DNA of 64,000 bases from the NCBI GenBank assembly GCA_037903475.1, contig JBAJFG010000479.1, forward strand, positions 1,226,501 through 1,290,500. The letters run 5' to 3'. The notes beneath the pieces are model-generated. The model made no database searches. It saw only the letters and a list, made by a program, of their open reading frames with translations, and was not told where the DNA came from. A program made the translations under genes and the position numbers. The DNA comes from Ancylostoma caninum (Eukaryota > Nematoda > Chromadorea > Rhabditida > Ancylostomatidae). This document shows, piece by piece, positions 55,488 to 64,000 of the stretch; position 1 is the first letter of the stretch, and every line of letters begins with the position of its first letter.

Positions 55488-55773
55488 TCATTCATTCAGA
55501 GAACCGCTCGCAAGTGATACCACTGCAGCGGCAGCGCCTGACTTATTCCCTTTCAGCCGAGCACCATACTCCCACGTTCTTGTTTCCAGAATGAGGAGAA
55601 GTTCACATCGACGCACCCTCCACACACGAAGATCTTCCCGCCCATTACAACTGCCCCGAAAAATGCCCGCTGCTTTCTCATCGGTGGCACTAGCTCCCAT
55701 CTTCCAATTCTAGGATCGAACCTTTCGACAAAAGATACTCGGAGTTCGTCAACGCTATGGCAACCACCCATCA
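55488..55773 (-). pseudogene. Kelch pseudogene, exons 12 and 14 with exon 13 deleted
   Basis: On the - strand, 55,773-55,618 reads [23 protein letters not shown] and MGGKIFVCGG (exon 12). It runs into the first bases of the old intron (gtgcgtcgatgtgaactt, where the intact gene has gtgagttgatgtgaactt). It then jumps into the middle of exon 14 (caagaacgtgggagtatggt) and ends [14 protein letters not shown] and a stop. Exon 13, its flanking introns and the start of exon 14 are gone. The acceptor of exon 12 is destroyed by an inserted miniature element. It cannot make a full blade set. Confidence 0.85.
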
Positions 55774-55778
55774 CGTAG

Positions 55779-56027
55779 AGGGCAATCTATACTGGATGCG
55801 TGCGACTGACGCGCGTGCGTCTATATGATAAAGAATAGAGCGCAGTCGCATTGCAGTCGCATCGCAGCCGCAGCTCAGACGCACGCGTTTACGGCCTTGC
55901 GGCGGCCGCGCGTTCTTTTCATTAAGGATGTACATGCCGTGTTGACCAGCCTTTATCGAAAATCCCTTGTAAATGGATGCGCGCGACTGATGCGCGACTG
56001 ACGCATGCAGCTAATATAAATTGCCCT
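55779..56027. mobile_element. Miniature inverted-repeat element at a pseudogene splice site
   Basis: 249 bp with ends agggcaatctatact and aatataaattgccct; the inner arms share gcgtgcgactgacgcg-like sequence. Flanking trinucleotides tag and taa suggest a 3-bp target like that of PIF/Harbinger elements. It lies between intron 11 (tatgtttcc) and exon 12 (TGATGGG) of the kelch pseudogene. Confidence 0.72.
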
Positions 56028-57190
56028 TAAGGAAACATAAGGAATGAGAAGTCAGTTGCAAAATGCTACTGTTGCCTTCACCTGTTTGGGTTACACATCT
56101 TAGTGAAGATGAAGGTTTACAGAGTCATCCGACAAGTAGCAAAATTTCTTCTAGAATACCAGTTAGGTTTGTGACCGACAGATGCGCACGTACAAAGTCA
56201 CAGAGTGTGCGAACGTGGGCCGATAATCGTTTCCAGAACGACCAGAGAGAAGTTGCTGTTTTGCGAATTGATAATTTTATGCATTTTCGTTAACAAGGAC
56301 ACCATAAAAATTGACTGTAAACATCAAATCGACATGGAAGTGAGCGTTTTTGACGGATCGTTCGAGATGATGCTACTTCATCATTGTCGATGAGTTTATC
56401 GTCCCTAAAAACTCCTATATACCGCGATGTCTTCACCATACGAATTTCCGTGAGTGCTGCCTCTAATGAAAAATTGTGCATATAGATAATCTGCGTTTTC
56501 CAGCTATTCATTGCGCTCTCCACCTCTCATAAGCTGAGAACTCTGATGTCACAACCGACTGCTAACTAGATAGACACAAGAACCTAAAACATCAAAACTA
56601 CCCACCATGAACATTTAAGCTGCTTAAAGGCACTGTCCCTCCTCATGATATGATCGTTTTTGAGACTTCCGCATGAAAAAATCGTTGGTAGCTTCTGATC
56701 AGAATGGCACACGTGATTTCGTCCAGAACTTTCGAAAAGCCGCTTCACGAGCACCTAATTCTTGCGACCATGTGGAAGGAGCAAAGGCGGGATTATAATG
56801 TTTTCGTGTCGTGTATTCCCCTGCTCGTCATACAAGGAGCGTAGTTTGTATTTCGTAAGAGAGTAGATAAGGAACTCTCACGAGGAGCTTTCTCTTGAAG
56901 GTGTGCTCCCGAGAGCAGATCATTCATGTAGCGCCTTGCCCGCTCCCCACCCGCTCACAGGCTCCGCATGAATTGAGACTTGAAAACGGATTTTCTGACA
57001 TTTTTGCACGGAATCACATACACCACCGTGGTCAACAGCTGAATCGTTTCACATGAACATCTCAAAAACTATTCGGAGGTGGGACGGAAAAAAATTAAGA
57101 GGAGGTTGCCTTGAAACATTCAGCCACATGTCGCACCAATCATACCATCTAGATGGAAACAAAACATGCGGTCCATGAAGTGTTGATTAT

Positions 57191-58500
57191 CTTATAACGA
57201 AAAGAAAACATTGGTGTTACTCGATGACTCTGGCGCGGATTACAGTCCTCAGATATTTGGTGGCTGCCATTCGTGATTTATCGGGATTTCTCTCAGTTTC
57301 ATCAGTGCCTTCATCGGAAAATGAATGTTGGCCCATTTTTTCGGACAGGCCTTCCCTCACGGCATAGCATAAAACAGGAAGTCGAGAATGATTCATTTGG
57401 GAGAAATGGCCGACCGCTTGGAGACAAGTATGAGAACATGTACGTGAACAAGGCCTCGATTATGAAAATTTTTTTTTGGTTCGATGGAGGTGCGCTTAGA
57501 TCAATCAAGGAATCCACTGCTGGTCCAACAATGGCTGGTAGGCCATGGAAGCGACTGGTTACTCAGCATATCCCTGGCACGATCTTGAGAATTTTCAAGG
57601 TCGTTTTCGCGAAAATAGGAAAGATTCGCCATGTAGGCAAAAACCCGATAAATTTCGGGCGAGGGCTCAGCGTGACGAACATACTGGGTGCTTCAGAATC
57701 CTCACAACTTCCTTCATGTACCATATAATTCTGAGGATTGTGGGCCCTGCTCAGTCGTGAGAAAATTTTCGTTGATGAAGGTGGTTGTCAAGTGCGGCTC
57801 ACAGTGAAACCATACCTTGAGAGTCGGAATGCTGCGGTCTACGACAAAGGAAGGATCGTGGAACGGAGCTATTTCCTTTTTGTTTCCTTAGGTGACAGCG
57901 ATTGTTGGAGAATTTGCTGTCATATTATTTCTGTCCGTTTTTTACTGTGGGACGCTAGTTATGCGCTACCATGTACTTGTCTAGCGAGAGATTCCAAAAG
58001 GTTATACTGTGCCTATCTGCGCACTTCATTAATCAATAACTCGTAGTTTACCACTTCACCAAGAAGAAACAAGGATGAATGCTACACCTGTTATACGGAA
58101 GCTAGACTAAAGGTATAAGGCTTCCTCCAGTTTTTGTCAGTAAGGGAGGAAAGTCTTAAGCTTTAAAAAACAAATTTAGAAAGAAACTCACCGCAATAGA
58201 GGGTTTTCATCCTACCGCCCTGTGTCCGCATAATATAATAGAAGAATAAATAAAAAGAAACAGTAAATACTTCAATTACATAGTTTCTCATGCGTTCATT
58301 TTCGGACACGAACATTCTTCATTGAATTGTCAGCTATGGCCAGCTTAAGCAGTTTTTTTTTACGATAGAAGAAGAAATCTTTTGGCATCCAGTAACATAA
58401 TACACCGCTCAGTCGACCCTACATTCTTCAAGCGAATTCAGAATATGTGACTAGGATTCATTCAGAGAAGGAGTTTTGATGCAAAACCGAACAACATGTG
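57191..58500. other. No recognised gene
   Basis: A 151-codon + frame at 57,273-57,728 (contains RHSIKQEVENDSFGRNGRPL) has protein-like composition but no family that I know. Nothing else was recognised. Confidence 0.3.
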
Positions 58501-58511
58501 GACAACACAGA

Positions 58512-58517
58512 TTTATT
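58512..58517 (-). terminator. Possible polyadenylation signal
   Basis: AATAAA on the - strand, about 115 bases after the stop codon of the candidate exon at 58,633-58,746. Confidence 0.4.
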
Positions 58518-58632
58518 ACAATGTACAGATTTCGTAGGAAATAATGCAAGCATAATATATGATTGGTTACTTTAGTACGATTTAACAATTAGCGGGATGA
58601 TTATGAGAAAGGGGGAATAGATCACTGTCTGG

Positions 58633-58746
58633 TTACGGAGCAAAACCCATAATCTGATCGGCGGTGAGCGGATCGACAGCACCGGGCATCGGCACCAGAG
58701 CTGCGCCACTGGTCGAGCGAGAACTAAGTGCGCTGGTACGACGCAT
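58633..58746 (-). CDS. Candidate last exon of an unknown gene
   Basis: After cccgttttcag on the - strand, 37 codons and a stop: MRRTSALSSRSTSGAALVPM, then GAVDPLTADQIMGFAP. GC content is higher than around it, the acceptor is strong, and an AATAAA follows, so this may be a real C-terminal exon. The ATG at its first base may be internal. I do not recognise the family, and upstream exons (above 58,750) were not found. Confidence 0.45.
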   Translation of the reverse strand: MRRTSALSSRSTSGAALVPMPGAVDPLTADQIMGFAP

Positions 58747-59157
58747 CTGAAAACGGGTGGCACTTGGGCCTAACATTACTTCAAAGCCTTTAATGAAATT
58801 TCCTTATAGTTTGCATAGTAGTTTTCTCTTTCATGTAATTTTCAGCAATTTGCAGCAAATCTATAGATAAGTAAAACAAAATTAATTCACGAATTAGAGA
58901 GGAACTTTGTTAGTGTATGAACAACCCTTGACGCTTTCTGTGAAATTTAAGTGTCGCACAACTGTTGACCAGCAGTTGAAATAACGCTTGTAAGCAAATG
59001 AAACGTTTTCTACCGCAGCGATTCTTTGCACTTGAGGCCAAAGAAGACATTTTATTAGTTTGATGCATAATTAATGCGGCTTTACCGCGAGTTCTTCTCT
59101 CGCTGAAATGAAGTCTTTTTCGAGTGCTTTTTTAAATAAAAACAATCCTTTTTTCAT

Positions 59158-60650
59158 TTGTTGAAGGTGCCATCAAAAATTGTTCCCCGACTTTCGACAC
59201 AATATGCTCTATCTCTTCGGGAAAGAATGGGATGTAGCACAGCCATTTTCTTATTTCGGCAAACCTTTTGGCGAAGAACGAGCCAGCGAAGCTATAATGA
59301 AAGATTACTCATTTTCAGAGGATACAAATTCTACAGGTGAAGAAAGAGGAGGTCGACCACAAATGTTGAGCCATAGGAACTTAGAACAGCCGAGAAAGAG
59401 GGCGAAGAATGCTGCCCGAAGATTTTAATGTGGAGCATTTGACTATAGTTATTCCTCTCAAAAAGCTCCGAAGAGCAAGAAAACTGGCTGGAAGGATCCT
59501 CACAAACTTTCAGCGAGATGAGGAAATCCACTTCTGAAAAATCTTGTCAATTGGAATTCCTTCTCTTTCACGGTTGCCAAAATTTCTTATCGAAGAAGTT
59601 CGACAATCGAGCTCTTCGTCTGCCAAGATGGCATCGCCTATTTCAGTTACTGCAGAATTTTTCGACTTTGTTCTGCTGACTTTTCTTAAGCCAAACTTTC
59701 GTTTGGGAAGTTTTTCTGAGAAACGTTTGAGAAGCTAATTTTCAAAGAGAAAAGAAGTACACCGCATTAAATATGCACCGACTTGATATTTATAGAGTCT
59801 GGACATGAAATCACAAGCTTTTGATTACAACTTGTACCGCACGAGGACACCTCATACAAAATGCGTGCATACTTTGCGCGTGTGTCGTGAACAAGCACAT
59901 CTTGACGCAGCTTAGATGAAAGGCAGATTGCGACTTTCAGCGGCAATCGGACACAATTCTGTCATATTTCATGGTTTAATCACACCTACAGTTTTTCGTC
60001 AATAATTCTCAGCGAAGTGAGTGTGTTCTTATCACACACGCACGCGTCTAGTATAAACTGGTCAACAGAGAAGTAGAAACTACCAATGTTTTTCCAGTAT
60101 GTCATTCTAGGTATAAAAGTTCCCAAGAGATACCAGTTGAAAAAAGGAAAGGAAGAGAGAAAAATCACCCCGCTATCACGTGATCTATTCCTTAAGTTTC
60201 CTGGAGTGCCTTTTATAGTAAAGGGTTCTCCGTTCATTCCATAGGAATTTAGGGGCGCTCACCAACCAGCTAGAGGAGTTATAGAAGGGAATGCATAGCT
60301 TCGAATTGGGTCAACTTCTCCGAATCGCAGCTATTCTCTGCCGCCACTGGATAACTCGCAACTAGGAAATACCATCCATGCTCATAACAAGGCTGTGAGC
60401 AGATGATGAACACTAATCCTTCCAATCACCTCTTCCTCATGTTTTGCCATACGATTGTGTTTGTCAAATAAAATTTGGAGAACCATTTTGACAGCAGAGA
60501 CCACTGATCTCCCTCATTTGAGGGATTCTAGTGGATTTGCAGCGAGGCTAAGTGGCGCAGCTCTGAGTGGTGGATAGAGGGCTAATCGCGGACCAAAAGC
60601 AGCCATGCACTTGCCCTGCGACGCGGGTAGATCTAGGGGATGGACTCCTT
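59158..60650. other. No recognised gene
   Basis: A + frame at 59,180-59,428 (with NMLYLFGKEWDVAQPFSYFG) could be an exon but matches no family that I know. A - frame at 60,237-59,986 is equally unknown. Confidence 0.3.
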
Positions 60651-60899
60651 AGTTAGGTAGTGCTGGATTCTATTTTGAGTGTGAACATGCACTCACGCGC
60701 GTGGGTGTACGCATATGCTTATGGGTTGTTGTATCCTGCACAACGGACTCACAACGGTTTCAGTCAGATTCTAACGACTGGGAAGCACATGAGAGGCGTG
60801 TTGGAGCCGCTTCTAACAAATAAGTCCCTTGTCCACTCCGGGGAAGGGTACTGCTCTCCCCCTCACTTCGAATGCCGGCGACAGGGCGCAGTGACAGAC

Positions 60900-62480
60900 C
60901 GGCTGACGAACACTCCACGTCACATCACATGGATTATGACGTCACTGCATTGTAGGAACAAAGCTACGGCATGCACGGGAATCGATGCGCACTTGCGGGG
61001 CCCGAAAAGTGTGGAAAATATGCCAGGGTCCCCAATGCTCCGCGACCGGTGGCATCGGCGGTCAAGCAGGCGAATTGTCAAGGATAACAACGTAGCCAAG
61101 ACGCGCACTGCGACTTTGAACGTCGGCATGTTGACGGAACTGGCAGCAGCACTGCAGTGCCGCCGAATCGACCTGTGCGCGGTACAGGAGACTGGATGGT
61201 CTGGAAACAAGTCCAAGGCCACCGGATGTGGCTTCAAGGTCATCTACAACGGAAGCCTGAGTACTAGGAACGGCGTAGACGTAATCGTCTCCGAACGGTT
61301 TCGCAATTCGATCGCGGGAGTACAGCATTATGATGACCGGCTTATGAAGCTTGTCGCCACCGTTGAACGACGCCTTCATTTCTTTTCAGCGTGTGCTCAC
61401 AGAACGGGTGCTCGGACAAGGTTCAGGACGATTTCTGGATGCTGCTGGATGAGAAGACTGAAGAAGTAACACCAGAAGACACGATCATCGTCGCTGGAGA
61501 CCTGAATGGGCACGTAGGCGCCACAAAGGATGGTTACAGATGCCATGGGCGATTTGGCTAAGGAACCCGCAACATTGATGATGAACCCATTCTATAATAT
61601 GCGGATTCTCATTAACTCGTCATAGTCAACACAAAGTTGCGAAAGCGTCCCTCTGACTTTGTTTCCTTTTACAGTGGCAACACCCAGACGCAGATCGACT
61701 TCGTCCTCATTCGACATCGCGACCTGAACTAGCGTCAGCGACGCAAGGGTAGTACCATAAGATGTAGTTGCCGCGCAGCATCCCTTGCTTCGAAAAATAA
61801 ACACGATCTGGAGCTACAAACGCAGGCATGGAATGACCGACAGGCACAACTTGGCCTTCTGCTCAACATCGAGAAGACTGAGTACCTGACAACCGACGTT
61901 TATGAGGACGCCACCATCAGAGTTGATGGCGCTGATCTCCCCAGGACCGAGGCATTCAAGTATCTGGGCTCAACGGTTGCATCTAACGTTGGCCTCTCAC
62001 ATGAAGTCTAAGCGCGTGTTAACGCCACCTGGATGAAATGGCGTTCAATTTCTCTCGTACTTAGTGATAAGAGCATCCCGGAGCGTCTCAAATCGAAGGT
62101 CTTCCGATCGCTTGTGCATGCTGCCTCTCTTTATGGGCTGCTACCAAGGAAGTAGAATGACGTCCTAGCACCGTATAAATGAAGATGCTCGGCTGGATGG
62201 CTGGCATTACGTGACTCGACCACATCTGCAATAATGACATCCGGCAACGTTTTGGTGTAGCTCCAACGGACAAGCTTCGCAAAGCTCGCCTGCGATGGTT
62301 TAGCCACGTGCTTCGTGCTGACAACGATAGCGTGTGTAAGATTGGCTTCAATCACGACGTAGCAGGTAAGCGACCAAAAAGACGCTCGAAGCAAAGATGG
62401 ATGAACACTGTGCACTCTGAGTAAAGGGATCTGAAGAGCGAACCCTGCCACCAAACGAGACAAATGATAAAGAAGAAGAA
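60900..62480 (+). mobile_element. RTE-like LINE, dead, reverse transcriptase core deleted
   Basis: 61,100-61,380 encodes an AP-type endonuclease (TATLNVGMLTE, RRIDLCAVQETGWSG, TRNGVDVIVSERFRN). After a frameshift near 61,390 it goes on with TIIVAGDLNGHVGATKDGY and a stop. From about 61,840 the C-terminal part of the reverse transcriptase follows (LLNIEKTEYLTT, RTEAFKYLGSTVAS), with several stops. The catalytic core between them is missing. The 3' end is tgataaagaagaagaatttg near 62,463-62,480, a simple tail as in RTE elements. Confidence 0.85.
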
Positions 62481-64000
62481 TTTGATAGCAGAGACGTTCT
62501 ATCTTGCCAAAACTCTCGCAAGAATTACACATCACTTGTGATGAGGTAAGGGTCACCTCCTTTAGACGACGATTCTCAGAAAGGGACCCCTCCCCAAGAA
62601 CAGGGTTCCCAAGTGTTCCGAGGCCTCAATTATGTTCTTGGCAGCTCACGCAAATTTTATCACTGCAGAAACTTGAGATGAGATATGAGTATGAGATGAG
62701 CCTGTGCGTTTCGCTTCACGTTTTACTAATGCGATACCACCCTCGCAACTCTGTCATCTTTTCTCAAGTGAACAAGCTGGGAGAGCTAAGGACTTCTAGG
62801 TGCCACAGTCACTGCTTTTGTGCTCGTTGTAGTTAAAAGCTTAGCAATACAGCGTGACCTTGGAAACCGAGGATTGGTTTTTTTTTGTAATTGTGATTTA
62901 GATACCTGTGAAACAAAAGAACAAGTGAATCAGAGCGCTTTTTTGAAGGAAACGCTCAATAATCATTATCTCTCCCATGTTAGAAGAAGCTCAAGACCAT
63001 GCTACATATTGCTAATTTTGTAGAGTGCGAGGCTTATCAATTACTCAAACCAGCACTCATTGTCCTTGCTGAGGGAATGTTTTAGAAAAAAAAACTTGTG
63101 CTAACCTAGGCAAAATACCACTTTTTCTATCTGAAAAAGGTTACTTGCACCAGGATGATTCTATGGGCGATTGGGGACTGAGAATTCATCAGCAATTTCA
63201 AGCCTAGCGAACATATGAAGGCAAAAAGTATCAGTGACGTATCTAGTTTCTACCCAACTCCTATCCGTCTCAATACGTCATTTTATCATCACACACCATG
63301 TATCATCGGCAAATCTGTATATTACCCAAGAGAACTGAGAGAAATTCAAAAACGATAACAGTTCGTGCAAGAAAACTTTATTTCTAGCAGCAAAAGAGCA
63401 ATACGATCAACCTCTGAATGCGACTTCTTTCTGGATTCTTTTCAATTCGGAGATTTTCAATACCTTAAACAAGGTTACTATCAAAATAATGTGGAAAAAA
63501 TTCACAGAATATCTGGATGGAGCGCTATACCAAAAAGGCAATCGGCGAAAGGGCATCCACCGTCTATTAAGCCAGCATTACGCGTTTGAAAATAAAAACA
63601 TGGCGGAACCCTACGAGTGTAGCTGGGTTTTGGACAGCGAAAAGTACGCATTGGCCAATAACAGGCAGGCACGCCCTCTCACCTTTTTAGTACAACGTTC
63701 CATGAGCGAAAACTGGTTGTTTATCAGGATTTCGTGCTCAGTTTTTACTAAGAATCAAAAATCAGTTTATTTAAGAGTTGTGTGACAAAAACTATTGGAA
63801 CATATACGGTTCGCTCAGCAGCCAGTAGCAAATGGGTGCCCCCGGGCGACCCGGGGTCGCCCCTTTGCGTCCCTCTATTAAACACGGAATTAACGAGGCC
63901 AAAAGTGAGTAAGTGAATGAAACCACTACCGGATTTCTTTGAACCGACCGTGTGGAAAGTGTGTGCAGAAATACTAGTGCTCTACGATGCTTTTGAGAAA
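62481..64000. other. No recognised gene
   Basis: Only short frames; 63,365-63,785 has two overlapping + frames without known homology. A small GC-rich hairpin (gggcgacc, ggtcgccc) lies at 63,844-63,862. Confidence 0.35.

Larger units (their letters stand above)
55130..57190 (-). repeat. Inverted duplicate of kelch 3' end and intron 11
   Basis: Read on the - strand, 57,190 to about 56,340 matches the non-inserted part of intron 11 (38,030-38,073, 39,931-41,145, 46,076-46,130). Then 56,100-55,130 matches 48,075-49,150. The order is the same. It lacks the hAT and PAT insertions, so about 2 kb here corresponds to about 11 kb there. Many substitutions separate the two copies. Confidence 0.82.

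Noticed and set aside
55488..55774. Intron-free retrocopy of the kelch gene
   Set aside because: The copy contains intron 12 sequence and 3' flanking DNA; the apparent loss of the exon 12 acceptor is explained by a miniature element inserted there.

Overview
ORGANISM. This is animal nuclear DNA, most likely from a clade V (strongylid, hookworm-like) nematode. The clues are TTTTCAG-type 3' splice sites, short exons with many phase changes, and a mix of Ty3/Gypsy, Penelope-like, PAT/DIRS, RTE-like and hAT elements with many fold-back elements. The species name is inference; no rRNA or mitochondrial marker is present.

MAIN GENE. One cellular gene can be followed almost completely: a BTB-BACK-Kelch (KLHL-type) gene on the + strand from 21,548 to 48,685. 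I assembled 14 exons by hand. All splice phases agree, giving about 585 codons and a stop: BTB (exons 1-3), BACK (exons 4-7) and six kelch blades (exons 7-14). The exon carrying the start codon was not found. Introns 3, 5, 7 and 11 are swollen by mobile elements; intron 11 alone is about 10.2 kb. Two broken relatives lie on the - strand. One holds BACK exons 4-5 at 2,285-2,653, with a 1-nt deletion. The other is an inverted duplication of intron 11 plus exons 12-14 at about 55,130-57,190.

MOBILE DNA. (1) 645-1,938: hAT with a perfect 8-bp target duplication. (2) 3,413-5,859: a near-perfect palindrome beside a fold-back element with 60-bp tandem repeats. (3) 9,500-10,663: LINE 3' end. (4) 11,515-12,557: inverted-repeat element carrying tRNA-like sequences in both arms. 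(5) 13,412-19,515: Penelope-like element split by a very young Gypsy element whose two 201-bp LTRs look identical. (6) 19,521-21,185, 28,066-29,296 and pieces at 252-630 and 52,118-52,275: a repeat family with a 59-bp minisatellite open in all three forward frames. (7) 41,146-46,075: a PAT/DIRS tyrosine-recombinase retrotransposon with split direct repeats, inserted in kelch intron 11. (8) 38,074-39,930 and 46,410-47,452: two related hAT elements. (9) 60,900-62,480: RTE-like LINE with internal deletion.

HOW IT FITS TOGETHER. The inverted duplicate at 55-57 kb keeps the state before insertion for both the PAT element and the hAT element of intron 11, so insertion order and exact element ends can be read within this window. 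Elsewhere only isolated exon candidates are visible (5.9-7.8 kb and 58.6 kb, - strand).
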